A stretch of 64,000 nucleotides of DNA. Origin: CALVGQ01 sp964370435. Its GTDB lineage: Bacteria > Bacillota_I > Bacilli_A > Erysipelotrichales > Erysipelotrichaceae. Positions 1 to 8,243 of the stretch are shown here, in pieces. The number at the start of each line of letters is the position of its first letter. Position 1 is the stretch's first letter. The position numbers and the translations under genes were made by a program. The DNA lies in NCBI GenBank assembly GCA_964370435.1, contig CAYJJG010000004.1:1-64000 (forward strand), read 5' to 3'. The notes beneath the pieces are model-generated. The model was not told the DNA's origin. It made no database searches and saw nothing but the letters and a program-made list of their open reading frames with translations.

Positions 1-24
1 GTCAAGATAGCTCGTTGCCGGGTT
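1..24 (+). rRNA. rrf: 5S ribosomal RNA, 3' end only (cut by window edge)
   Basis: The first bases read AAGATAGCTCGTTGCCGGGT, which resembles the conserved 3' end of bacterial 5S rRNA (usually GAGAGTAGGTCGTTGCCGGG or similar). A strong intrinsic terminator follows a few bases later, as expected at the end of an rRNA operon. Only about 24 nt lie in the window, so the call rests on motif resemblance plus context. Confidence 0.6.
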
Positions 25-28
25 CATG

Positions 29-57
29 GAGATATCACTTAGATATCTCTTTTTTTT
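29..57 (+). terminator. Intrinsic terminator after 5S rRNA
   Basis: An 8-bp perfect stem (GAGATATC / GATATCTC, loop ACTTA) is followed by eight T residues. It ends the rRNA transcript and separates it from the MATE gene. Confidence 0.85.
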
Positions 58-124
58 AATTTTTAAGTAATAGTTTATTTTGTAATATAATGTTAAAATA
101 TGTACTATATAAGGAAGTGAATAT

Positions 125-1558
125 ATGGATAATAAAGGCACAGCCTTAGATTATGTAAACCACGGTAATTCCATTGAAGAGTATGAACATAATCATAGCC
201 TTCCAGAAGGAGTTACAAAAAAGATGATTCTAAATGACACTTTACGTATCGCTTGGCCATCTTTTGTTGAATTAACACTAACGCAACTTACTGCAATGGT
301 CGATTTAATGATGGTAGGACAACTTGGTTCATGGGCAATTACATCAGTTGGATTAACGACACAACCGAAGTTTTTGATGATGTCGATGTTTATGGCTCTT
401 AATGTAGGAGCAACTTCTTTAGTAGCCCGTTACAAAGGTGCTGAGAAAAATGAAAAGGCTAATGAAGTTTTGAAGCATGCTTTATTGTTTACTTTGATAT
501 TTTCTTTTATTGCATCTATAATAGGATTTATTTTCGCAGAAGACTTAGTTGCATTTATGGGTGCTAGTGAAGTCTCAACATTAACAAATGGTACTACATA
601 TTTAAGAGTACAGTGTGTTGGCATTACATTTTTAGCTTTAACAGCATCCATTACTGCAGCACTTCGCGGCGTGGGCGACTCAAAAATCGCAATGAAGTAT
701 AATGTTATCGCAAATATAGTAAATGTTGTATTTAATTATCTGTTGATTAGTGGTAATTTTGGCTTTCCTGCACTTGGTGTAGCTGGTGCATCGCTTGCGA
801 CTGTACTCGGTCAAATTGTTGCATTAGCTTTAGCATTATCTGCTATTTTTAAAAAGGGTAATTATCTAAGTCTAAATCTTCGAAAAAAATTCAAAATAGA
901 TAAAGAAATTGTTTATAATATTATAAAAATCGGACTGCCTTCAATGATTGAACAACTTTTTATGCGTACAGGTGTATTGATTTACTCACGGACTGTTTCA
1001 TCTTTAGGAACTGTAGCCTTCGCAACTCATAATATCTGTATTAATATTCAACAATTGTCCTTTATGATAGGGCAAGGATTTTCTGTTTCAGCTACTTCCT
1101 TAATTGGTCAAAGTTTAGGTAAGAAAAGAGTGGATATGGTCAGACACTATTCACAGACAGTAAGAAAGCTCGGGTTTGTGGTTTCTTTAGTTTTGGGAAT
1201 ATTTTTCTTTGCGTTTGGAAGAGATTTCGTAGGACTCTATACTGATGAAGCAGAAGTGCTTCAACAAGGTGCTACTATAATGATGTTTCTAGCCTGCATG
1301 ATGCCTTTTCAAAATTCTCAAGCAATTGTTGCGGGTATTCTTCGAGGTGCAGGGGATACTAGAACTACGGCAGTTGTAATCTTTGTGACAATATTAATCG
1401 TGCGTCCCTTACTTGCGATAATTACTATAAATTATTTACACTGGGGATTATATGGCGCGTGGTTTGCAATGTTTAGTGATCAAATACTTAGAACTGTTTT
1501 GATAACTTCACGTTATACTTTTGGAAAATGGTATAAAGTGAAATTAAGAGGAGCATAA
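125..1558 (+). CDS. MATE family multidrug/cation antiporter
   Basis: The 477-aa protein is an integral membrane exporter of the MATE family (NorM/MepA/DinF-like), which extrudes drugs or metabolites in exchange for Na+ or H+. About 12 hydrophobic segments in two homologous halves are visible. Family-type stretches include ELTLTQLTAMVDLMMVGQLG near residues 50-70 and the equivalent in the second half, IEQLFMRTGVLIYSRTVSSL. Two AALRGVGDSK / AGILRGAGDTR loops, one per half, are typical of MATE proteins. The extended N-terminal tail of about 35 residues is hydrophilic. The ATG is preceded by AAGGAAGTGA at good spacing. The gene lies 17 nt upstream of a metallophosphoesterase gene and probably shares its transcript. 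Substrate cannot be told from sequence. Confidence 0.92.
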   Translation: MDNKGTALDYVNHGNSIEEYEHNHSLPEGVTKKMILNDTLRIAWPSFVELTLTQLTAMVDLMMVGQLGSWAITSVGLTTQPKFLMMSMFMALNVGATSLVARYKGAEKNEKANEVLKHALLFTLIFSFIASIIGFIFAEDLVAFMGASEVSTLTNGTTYLRVQCVGITFLALTASITAALRGVGDSKIAMKYNVIANIVNVVFNYLLISGNFGFPALGVAGASLATVLGQIVALALALSAIFKKGNYLSLNLRKKFKIDKEIVYNIIKIGLPSMIEQLFMRTGVLIYSRTVSSLGTVAFATHNICINIQQLSFMIGQGFSVSATSLIGQSLGKKRVDMVRHYSQTVRKLGFVVSLVLGIFFFAFGRDFVGLYTDEAEVLQQGATIMMFLACMMPFQNSQAIVAGILRGAGDTRTTAVVIFVTILIVRPLLAIITINYLHWGLYGAWFAMFSDQILRTVLITSRYTFGKWYKVKLRGA

Positions 1559-1575
1559 ATTGTAGGAGGTTATAA

Positions 1576-2373
1576 ATGGAGATAATTATTTTAATAGTAT
1601 TTATTATATTACTACTAGCTTTTGATTTAAGAATTAAAAAAGTCAATATCTGCTTAGCATCACCAAAAATTGTTGAAGAAATTCGATTTTTAGTAATTGC
1701 GGACTTTCATGGTAATAAAGCACAATCAATATTAAAAAAAATAACAGTGGAGCATATAGATGCAGTATTGATTTTAGGTGACTTCTTTGATGATAATATG
1801 AAAAATGATGAACCAATAAAACTGGTTTCAGAATTAAATAAAATTGCACCAGTATTCTATATTAGTGGAAATCATGAATACAAAAATAAAAAGCTAACTT
1901 ATCCAGAAATTGATGAACTACTAAGAAAGAATAATGTAAAAGTATTAAATGATGAAATCATAACCTTTAAAAATCTAAATCTTATTGGAATACAAGATTG
2001 CAGATCGTTTAAAAATGGACATGATTATACTAGTGAAAAGGTAAAAATACAGCGATTATTGAAAAATATCGATAATAATACATATAATATAGTAATGATT
2101 CATCGCCCTGATCACTATAAACAGTTTGACCGCTTTTTGATAGATTGTATGCTGTCAGGGCATGCGCACGGTGGACAGTGGAGAATTCCTTATCTTATTA
2201 ATGGTTTTTTTGCGCCAGGTCAAGGGTTATTTCCAAAGCGTGCAGGTGGAATATATGATTTGAAGCATGGAAAACATATTGTTAGTAGAGGATTATGTAT
2301 TTTTCCTCATTTTTATCGATTATTTAATAGACCAGAATTAATTTTCCTGACTATAAAAAAGGATAACAGCTAA
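1576..2373 (+). CDS. Membrane-anchored metallophosphoesterase (YkuE-like)
   Basis: The 265-aa protein begins with one hydrophobic segment (residues 2-16), then a calcineurin-like phosphoesterase domain. The dimetal ligands are all visible: ADFHG (D43, H45), LGDFFDD (about 67), SGNHEY (about 96), a MIHRPDH histidine (about 177) and SGHAHGGQW (about 195). YkuE-type relatives act on phospholipid-linked or UDP-sugar phosphoesters at the membrane; the exact substrate here is unknown. The start follows AGGAGG at 1563-1568, 17 nt after the MATE stop, which suggests an operon. A hairpin at 2361-2382 overlaps the stop codon and ends the unit. Confidence 0.9.
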   Translation: MEIIILIVFIILLLAFDLRIKKVNICLASPKIVEEIRFLVIADFHGNKAQSILKKITVEHIDAVLILGDFFDDNMKNDEPIKLVSELNKIAPVFYISGNHEYKNKKLTYPEIDELLRKNNVKVLNDEIITFKNLNLIGIQDCRSFKNGHDYTSEKVKIQRLLKNIDNNTYNIVMIHRPDHYKQFDRFLIDCMLSGHAHGGQWRIPYLINGFFAPGQGLFPKRAGGIYDLKHGKHIVSRGLCIFPHFYRLFNRPELIFLTIKKDNS

Positions 2374-2395
2374 TAGTTATCCTAATGATTTTTTA
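2355..2395. terminator. Bidirectional intrinsic terminator between convergent genes
   Basis: The stem GGATAAC (2361-2367) pairs with GTTATCC (2376-2382). T-rich sequence follows on the plus strand (2388-2400), and a T6 run on the minus strand (A6 at 2355-2360). It serves the metallophosphoesterase and the PfkB gene, which meet here. Confidence 0.8.
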
Positions 2396-3236
2396 TTTTT
2401 TTGATGTTTTCGCTTAAGGCAACTGGTGTAGATAAGTTTAAAGAAGCAGCTTTATTACCCAATGACAAGCTTTCTTCAATACTATAATTTTGTAGCAAAC
2501 CATAAACCAATCCGGAAAGTAAGGCATCACCACAACCCAATGCATATTGATATGAAGCTTCCTTATTAACGGGAAGATGAAGTGCATTATTTTTAGTATA
2601 TAACAATACGCCTTCACTGGACAAAGTGACAATGAGCCAAGGACATCCACTATCAATGATTTTCTTAGCACTTTGTTCATTTGAGGACTGTTCATCATAA
2701 CGGTATAGTTCCCACTCATTTAATATAATCCCTTCAACTTTATTTAATAAAGAAACATCAGGAACATTGCGACTAATAATCCATTTAGTATTTGGTGTAT
2801 TTTCGATACATTTTTTTAAAAAATCATTGTCATCGTTATCAGTGATACATAAATCAGATTCGTTTAGAACACTATAGTCTATAAAATCATCTGAGCTGTA
2901 ATAAAAATCATCTGTGATTGTAGAAAAAATTTGTGATTTATTAGGATGATGAAAAGTATAGAAACGCGGGGTAGATTTGTTGATAGTTTTGAAAAAAACA
3001 TGGCAATTTTTCTCTTCAAGTTGCGTAACTGCATTTTTAGCATATTCATCATTTCCTAGTATAGTAAAAAAACTACAATTAATATCCATTGTTGAACAAT
3101 TCCATGCTACATTGTGCATACTTCCACCAAATGAAGTAGAAAGCTGCATTTTATTGCATCCCTTTTCTTTATACATTTCCTCTGATATTAAAATTTCGTC
3201 TAATAAACAAGTTCCAATAATTGATATTCTTTTCAT
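2382..3236 (-). CDS. PfkB/ribokinase family sugar or nucleoside kinase
   Basis: The 284-aa protein has the PfkB fold: an N-terminal beta-strand ending in a small-molecule loop (ISIIGTCLLDEILI), the GGSMHNVAWN substrate motif near residue 37 and the C-terminal catalytic/anion-hole motif GCGDALLSG (about residue 235). The family normally has GAGD; here the Ala is Cys, while the catalytic Asp is kept. These kinases phosphorylate sugars or nucleosides with ATP. A second, divergent PfkB paralogue lies at 24462-25361. The gene stands alone, convergent with the phosphoesterase and divergent from ispF. Substrate is not inferable. Confidence 0.85.
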   Translation of the reverse strand: MKRISIIGTCLLDEILISEEMYKEKGCNKMQLSTSFGGSMHNVAWNCSTMDINCSFFTILGNDEYAKNAVTQLEEKNCHVFFKTINKSTPRFYTFHHPNKSQIFSTITDDFYYSSDDFIDYSVLNESDLCITDNDDNDFLKKCIENTPNTKWIISRNVPDVSLLNKVEGIILNEWELYRYDEQSSNEQSAKKIIDSGCPWLIVTLSSEGVLLYTKNNALHLPVNKEASYQYALGCGDALLSGLVYGLLQNYSIEESLSLGNKAASLNLSTPVALSENIKKIKNH

Positions 3237-3270
3237 ATAATCACCCTTTTAATATTTTAACAAATTTAAT

Positions 3271-3298
3271 TTGGTTTTTAAATAACTTAGCGTATAAT
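3271..3298 (+). promoter_or_regulatory. Predicted sigma-A promoter for ispF
   Basis: TTGGTT (3271-3276), 16-nt spacer and TATAAT (3293-3298), 20 nt upstream of the ispF start. It lies in the divergent gap with the PfkB gene. Confidence 0.55.
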
Positions 3299-3318
3299 AA
3301 AAAAGAAAGGTGGTAGTT

Positions 3319-3801
3319 ATGTACAGAATAGGACAATCAACAGATATCCACGCCTTAGTAGATAATAGAAAACTAATTTTAGGTGGAGTTGAGATAGCGC
3401 ATGACAAAGGATTATTAGGACATAGTGATGCCGATGCTTTGTTACATGCGATTGCTGAAGCAATAATAGGAGCATTAGGACTAGGTGATTTAGGGAAACA
3501 TTTTCCTGATACTGATGTGCGTTTTAAAGGCATGAGTTCCTTAAAAATTTTAGCTGAAGTAAAAAAACTAATGGATCAAGAAGAATATGAAATAAATAAT
3601 TTAGATGCCATGATTATGATTGAAAGACCAAAGATGGCACCGCATATTGCTGGTATGATAGTGAATGTCAGTGCGGCGTTATACTGTGATCCTAAAAGAA
3701 TAAATATTAAAGCAACACGTGGAGAAAAATTAGGGTTTGTAGGTAAAGAAGAAGGAGTTCAAGCACAGGCAGTAGTATTGCTTAAGAAAAAAAACAAATA
3801 A
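3319..3801 (+). CDS. ispF: 2-C-methyl-D-erythritol 2,4-cyclodiphosphate synthase
   Basis: The enzyme cyclises CDP-methylerythritol 2-phosphate to MEcPP, a step of the MEP isoprenoid pathway in the cytosol. The 160-aa length fits the family. The metal-binding STDIHAL, LGHSDADALLHAIAEA, the GDLGKHFPD loop and the C-terminal TRGEKLGFVGKEEGVQAQA are clear. I chose ATG 3319 over an in-frame GTG at 3310 because it follows AAAGGTGG by about 5 nt and matches the family start (MYRIG). The partner ispD is about 44 kb away (47836), so the two are not fused or adjacent as in many bacteria. A DUF4438 gene follows 14 nt later. Confidence 0.96.
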   Translation: MYRIGQSTDIHALVDNRKLILGGVEIAHDKGLLGHSDADALLHAIAEAIIGALGLGDLGKHFPDTDVRFKGMSSLKILAEVKKLMDQEEYEINNLDAMIMIERPKMAPHIAGMIVNVSAALYCDPKRINIKATRGEKLGFVGKEEGVQAQAVVLLKKKNK

Positions 3802-3815
3802 AAGGAGAATAAAAA

Positions 3816-4682
3816 ATGAGAACAAACAAAGAAAAATGTGTAATGATGAGTATTCAAGGCAAGGTGGATCACCCTCGTGCAAAATATCCTGGATATCGTG
3901 TAGGCCATGATGGGAAAGGACGTATCATTCCTGCAACAGGAGGTATCACCTATAATTTCTTTATTGGAGATAGTTGTATGGGAATTGCAGGAGACCATGT
4001 AGAACCTGGAGTAAGCACAAGAAACCCAGTAGACATTGAAAATAGTGCATATAATATACTTGCATGTATAGGTAATAAAGCAGTAGTAATAAGCGGAGAT
4101 GCAAAAGGAGCAGAGGGAGTCGTTACTGGAGTTCATGGTGGTATTGACCATGTTATGATAGCTTTTGATAAAAGGACTCTAGATAAATTGACTAGTGATG
4201 ATAAATTTCTAATTAAATCATGCGGACAAGGCTTAGAGCTTTTAGACTATCCTGATATTACAGTGATGAATCTTGACCCAGACTTATTAGAAAAATTAAA
4301 TATAGTAGAAAACAGTGATGGCACTTTAACGGTTCCAGTAACTCACAGTGTACCGGCATATTTGATGGGTTCTGGACTGGGTAGTTCAACAATGGCATCA
4401 GGAGACTATGACATTATGACTCATGATCCTAAATCAGTTGAAGAATTCAATCTTAAAAATCTAAGATTTGGAGATGTTGTGATGATTGAAGATCATACCA
4501 ATGTTAATGGACCACATTATCTAGCAGGATCAGGGTCAATTGGTGTAATATGTCATAGTGATAGTTTTACATCAGGTCATGGCCCTGGAGTAACTATTTT
4601 ACTTACAAGCTCTAAGTCAAAACTAGTTGCCAAAATTGATCAAAATGCTAATATTGCAAATTATCTGAATTTTAAAAAATAA
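3816..4682 (+). CDS. DUF4438 domain protein of unknown function
   Basis: The 288-aa soluble protein resembles the DUF4438 family (Thermotoga TM1086-like), known mainly from structural genomics. Recognisable parts are the N-terminal GYRVGHDGKGRIIPATGGI, the GDHVEPGVS loop, GDAKGAEGVVTG and the His/Asp-rich C-terminal SGHGPGVTILL. No signal peptide or membrane segment is seen. It starts 14 nt after ispF behind AAAGGAGA and is very likely co-transcribed. A link to isoprenoid metabolism is only suggested by position. A bidirectional terminator follows. Confidence 0.8.
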   Translation: MRTNKEKCVMMSIQGKVDHPRAKYPGYRVGHDGKGRIIPATGGITYNFFIGDSCMGIAGDHVEPGVSTRNPVDIENSAYNILACIGNKAVVISGDAKGAEGVVTGVHGGIDHVMIAFDKRTLDKLTSDDKFLIKSCGQGLELLDYPDITVMNLDPDLLEKLNIVENSDGTLTVPVTHSVPAYLMGSGLGSSTMASGDYDIMTHDPKSVEEFNLKNLRFGDVVMIEDHTNVNGPHYLAGSGSIGVICHSDSFTSGHGPGVTILLTSSKSKLVAKIDQNANIANYLNFKK

Positions 4683-4685
4683 TAT

Positions 4686-4726
4686 AAAAAAGCATCTTTC
4701 TACATTTTACAGAAGGATGCTTTTTT
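4686..4726. terminator. Bidirectional terminator
   Basis: A-rich left arm AAAAAAGCATC-TTTCT pairs with AGAAG-GATGCTTTTTT across a 9-nt loop. T runs occur on both strands, so it serves the DUF4438 transcript and the convergent membrane-protein gene. Confidence 0.88.
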
Positions 4727-4740
4727 CATAGGATTTTGAT

Positions 4741-5160
4741 CTATAACTTTGTATAAAAGTGATCAGTTAATCTTCCAACTAATGGAAAATATAATGTTCT
4801 GTTTGTATATGCAAAATAAATTGATGCCCAAGATAAGAATCCAAAGAACATTGTTACAATGTAAAGAACCCAAGACAGTGGTACTAGTACAAGAGCAACG
4901 AATGGAATAAAAGCTAAAGACACAAAGAGCATTGATACTAGTAATAAAATTAGTTGTGTAAGTATATTTTGAAGCAATAAAAAACGTAGTAGCTTACTTT
5001 TCTTTTCAAGTACAAGTAAGACGATAGTTAATAAAGCTACAAGAATTCCTACATCAAAAAATACTTGAACTAAATTAATAATTAAAAAATATAAAGCAGT
5101 AAAAATATTAGCATCAATACCTGCGAACATTTTATGTGGTTTAAAAGTTTCTGTTTTCAT
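4741..5160 (-). CDS. Small integral membrane protein, function unknown
   Basis: The 139-aa protein has about four hydrophobic helices (residues 20-48, 57-80, 82-101, 103-118). The C-terminal tail ending in YFPLVGRLTDHFY faintly recalls DUF4870/Tic20-like proteins, but I do not claim membership. It is monocistronic, with its own extended -10 promoter at 5183-5191 and a shared terminator. No enzymatic motif is visible. Confidence 0.7.
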   Translation of the reverse strand: MKTETFKPHKMFAGIDANIFTALYFLIINLVQVFFDVGILVALLTIVLLVLEKKSKLLRFLLLQNILTQLILLLVSMLFVSLAFIPFVALVLVPLSWVLYIVTMFFGFLSWASIYFAYTNRTLYFPLVGRLTDHFYTKL

Positions 5161-5182
5161 AAAAAATCCCCCTAATGAATTT

Positions 5183-5191
5183 ATTATACCA
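5183..5191 (-). promoter_or_regulatory. Extended -10 promoter of the membrane-protein gene
   Basis: On the minus strand the sequence reads TGGTATAAT, a TGn-extended consensus -10 about 23 nt upstream of the ATG. The -35 region is poor. Confidence 0.55.
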
Positions 5192-5279
5192 TAGTAAATA
5201 CAAATGAAAGTATTGAAGTTACCTCTTTTTTCTATTTATGATATACTTAAATAAACTTGAAAAAGTGGAGGAGTATACA

Positions 5280-6764
5280 ATGACATTTGAAAAATTAGTT
5301 CCTTATTTAGAAAAAAGACAAGCTTTATCTCATGCATTAGGCCTATTGTCTTTCGATAGAAGCACTGTTGGGATAAAAAAAGCAAGTAAAGATAGTGCAA
5401 AAACTATGAGCTTCATAAAGAAAGAATTATTAATGCTCAGTCAAGATCAAGCACTATATAATATATTAAAAGAATGTTTGCAGGAAGAAAAAAACACCTT
5501 CATTCAAAAAAGAATAGCAGAAGAGTGGTTAGATGAAATTGAAAGGGAAAAAGATGTTCCAACTGAATTAGCATTAAATAGAGCAATGGCTATTAATGAA
5601 GCTGCAACTATATGGCCAAGTTGTAAACACAACAATGATTTTAAAACTTTTGCGCCTTATGTACAAAAAGTAATTGACTATACTAAAGCGATTGCAAAAA
5701 TAAAACAAAAAGAAAATCAATCATTATATGATGTATGTTTAGAAAATTATCTACCGGGGTTTAATACGCAAATCTTAGATGAATTTTTCGAACTATTGAA
5801 AAAAGAAATTGTACCACTATTAAAAGAAATTAACAGCTTAAAAAATATTGATGATAGTGTATTACATCAAAAATATGATGTGGATAAACAACAAAAATAT
5901 GTACGTGATTTAATTGGGCGATTAGGATTTGATTTTAATTGTGGAGAAGTATTTGAGAGTGAACATCCGTTTACTACTCATTTTAATAATCATGATGTAC
6001 GATTTACAAATCATTTCCATAATGATAGTATTCATGCGATATTTTCAGGAATGCATGAAACAGGACATGCACTCTATGAAATGGGTATTGGAGATAATAT
6101 AACGCATACTCCATTAGGTACAGGAACATCAACCCCGATGCACGAAGGGCAATCACGATTTTATGAAAACATGATTGGAAGAAATATCTTGTTCTGGGAA
6201 AATGAATATCCAAAACTTCAAGAACAGCTTCCCGAAAACTTCAAAGATACTTCATTAGAAACATTTTATAAGGCTATCAATAAAATTCAAGCAGGATTAA
6301 TTAGAATTGATGCTGATGAACTAACTTACTCACTTCATATCATGATACGGTATGAGATTGAAAAAGAAATGATAAATAATGATATTGCGATAGAAGAATT
6401 ACCAACCCTTTGGAATAAAAAAATTAAAAAATTTTTGGATATAGAGGTTCCTAATGATACCCAAGGTGTACTTCAAGATATGCACTGGGGAAGTGGATTG
6501 ATTGGTTATTTCCCGGGCTATTCTTTAGGTAGTGCAGTAGCTGCACAGTTATATAATGCTCTTGCTGATGAAAATATTGAATCATGGATAAAGAATCAAG
6601 AGTATCTTAAAATCAATCAGTTTTTAAAAGATAATATTTATCAACATGGAAGTGTTTATACTACCGATGAATTATTAGTTAAGGTTTGTAAAGAGAAATT
6701 TAATCCCAAATATTATGTTGATTACTTATTAGATAAATTTAAAGGTATATATAACATTAAGTAA
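5280..6764 (+). CDS. M32 family metallocarboxypeptidase (Taq-type)
   Basis: The 494-aa zinc carboxypeptidase removes C-terminal residues from peptides in the cytosol. Its active site is HETGH at residues 259-263, followed by MHEGQSRFYEN at 287-297, which supplies the third metal ligand and belongs to the family signature. IRIDADELTY near residue 345 and the MHWGSG-GYFPGYSLG block near 400-420 are also typical of M32. An upstream in-frame ATG at 5238 would add 14 residues, but ATG 5280 has a strong GTGGAGGAG ribosome site and the usual N-terminus. The HD-hydrolase gene follows after 17 nt, probably in the same operon. Confidence 0.94.
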   Translation: MTFEKLVPYLEKRQALSHALGLLSFDRSTVGIKKASKDSAKTMSFIKKELLMLSQDQALYNILKECLQEEKNTFIQKRIAEEWLDEIEREKDVPTELALNRAMAINEAATIWPSCKHNNDFKTFAPYVQKVIDYTKAIAKIKQKENQSLYDVCLENYLPGFNTQILDEFFELLKKEIVPLLKEINSLKNIDDSVLHQKYDVDKQQKYVRDLIGRLGFDFNCGEVFESEHPFTTHFNNHDVRFTNHFHNDSIHAIFSGMHETGHALYEMGIGDNITHTPLGTGTSTPMHEGQSRFYENMIGRNILFWENEYPKLQEQLPENFKDTSLETFYKAINKIQAGLIRIDADELTYSLHIMIRYEIEKEMINNDIAIEELPTLWNKKIKKFLDIEVPNDTQGVLQDMHWGSGLIGYFPGYSLGSAVAAQLYNALADENIESWIKNQEYLKINQFLKDNIYQHGSVYTTDELLVKVCKEKFNPKYYVDYLLDKFKGIYNIK

Positions 6765-6781
6765 TCTAAAGGAGGTATTCT

Positions 6782-8017
6782 ATGTTTAAAAGATGTGATG
6801 AAATTAAAGTATTAAGAGACCCAATACATGGATATGTTCATATTGCACTTCAAGTTGTTTGGGATTGTCTTAATACAAAAGAATTCCAAAGACTTAGAAG
6901 AATAAGGCAACTAGGTGGTGCATATCAAGTGTATCACACTGCTGAACATAGCCGTTTTGCGCACTCTTTAGGGACTTATGAAATTACACGTAAAATAGTT
7001 GAAGAAAATAACTATGTATCACAAAGTGTAAGTGACTTAGATAAAGTAGTAGTAATGTTAGCAGGACTTCTTCATGACATAGGACATGGTCCATATTCAC
7101 ATTCCTTCGAATTAATCACAAAATTTCAACATGAAGAAATGACGATTAGAATATTAGCCGAAGATTCACAGCTTCATCATGTTCTCGAAAATGCCTATCC
7201 AAATTTAAGTGGACTAGTTGCCTCGGTAATAAACAAGACACATCCAAACACCATATTAAGATCAATTATTAGTGGGCAGTTAGATGCTGACAGGATGGAT
7301 TATTTACTGAGAGATGCCTACTTCACAGGGACAAAATACGGAGAATTTGATATCCAAAGAATATTAAGAACGATGCGTATAAAAAACGGGAAATTAGTTG
7401 TTAAACAAAGTGGAGCTCACAGTGTTGAAGATTACATTATGGCTAGATATCATATGTATTGGCAAGTGTACTATCATCCAGTAGCAAGAAGTCATGAACT
7501 AATGTTAGGTAGTTTTTTTAATCGATTAAAGGATATCGCAAAAACAAACGATAAAATATGGGATTATTTTTTAGCTTTTAAACCTTTTGTATTAGGACAT
7601 GAAATTACAATAGATATGTTTCATGACATGGATGAATCAGCATTTAATTATGGCCTAGCACAGTATCAAAAATGTGAAGATAAAATACTACAAGATTTAG
7701 CTTATAGAATAGCTGATAGAAAATTATTTACTTCAGAAGATATTATTTCAGATACTCAAATGGATTTCTATGAGAATAGTTTAAAAAAAGCGGGCTTTGA
7801 TATTCGTTATTATTTGTTAAGTGATGAAGCTAAACAAAAACCATATCTTCCGTACCATGAAGATGCAAAATCACTTATTTATGTAGTAACACCCTTTGAT
7901 GAAGTAAAAGAATTATCGGAAGTATCGGTAATTGTGCAATCATTAATTCAAGGTGAAGCTAAAAATGATAATAAGCTCTATTATCCTAAAGAATTATTCG
8001 TGGAGAAAGTGGATTAG
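6782..8017 (+). CDS. HD-domain phosphohydrolase (SAMHD1/YwfO-like)
   Basis: The 411-aa protein belongs to the HD superfamily of metal-dependent phosphohydrolases whose members hydrolyse dNTPs or other nucleotides. It opens with the diagnostic RDPIHGYVHI, then the histidine of HSRFAHSLG (about residue 60), the HD pair in LLHDIGHGPYSH (H98-D99) and the distal Asp in GQLDADRMDYLLRDAYFTG (about residue 170). All metal ligands appear intact. It starts behind AAAGGAGG, 17 nt after the M32 gene. Its 3' end overlaps a small membrane-protein gene on the opposite strand. The physiological nucleotide is unknown. Confidence 0.92.
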   Translation: MFKRCDEIKVLRDPIHGYVHIALQVVWDCLNTKEFQRLRRIRQLGGAYQVYHTAEHSRFAHSLGTYEITRKIVEENNYVSQSVSDLDKVVVMLAGLLHDIGHGPYSHSFELITKFQHEEMTIRILAEDSQLHHVLENAYPNLSGLVASVINKTHPNTILRSIISGQLDADRMDYLLRDAYFTGTKYGEFDIQRILRTMRIKNGKLVVKQSGAHSVEDYIMARYHMYWQVYYHPVARSHELMLGSFFNRLKDIAKTNDKIWDYFLAFKPFVLGHEITIDMFHDMDESAFNYGLAQYQKCEDKILQDLAYRIADRKLFTSEDIISDTQMDFYENSLKKAGFDIRYYLLSDEAKQKPYLPYHEDAKSLIYVVTPFDEVKELSEVSVIVQSLIQGEAKNDNKLYYPKELFVEKVD

Positions 8018-8152
8018 CAAAGATAAAATTATAATAATAAAGCTTAGTAAAAGAAACAAAGTAAGTTGATTTATATTCGAACGATAATCTACAAACAATA
8101 TAATAAAAATAAAGACAATATCTATTGGAATAAGTCTCTTATAAGTGTTCAT
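7994..8152 (-). CDS. Small two-helix membrane protein (52 aa)
   Basis: A short reading frame on the minus strand starts with ATG at 8152 behind GAGGTGG at suitable spacing. It encodes MNTYKRLIPIDIVFIFIILF, a hydrophilic turn (VDYRSNINQ) and a second hydrophobic helix (LTLFLLLSFIIIILSLLIHF). The hydrophobic-turn-hydrophobic pattern plus the good ribosome site in an otherwise empty gap favour a real gene. It overlaps the last 24 nt of the HD-hydrolase gene tail to tail. No family is recognised and no clear promoter is seen. Confidence 0.55.
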   Translation of the reverse strand: MNTYKRLIPIDIVFIFIILFVDYRSNINQLTLFLLLSFIIIILSLLIHFLHE

Positions 8153-8243
8153 GGTATCCACCTCAATGCTACTATATGTAAATAAAATTTAAATATGCTA
8201 AATAAAACATTAAAAAATTCATAGATTATTATAGGAGGGAATT

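Noticed and set aside
5238..5279. Upstream in-frame ATG for the M32 carboxypeptidase
   Set aside because: It overlaps the probable -10 region (TATACT, 5242-5247), lacks a ribosome site and adds residues not found in the family.
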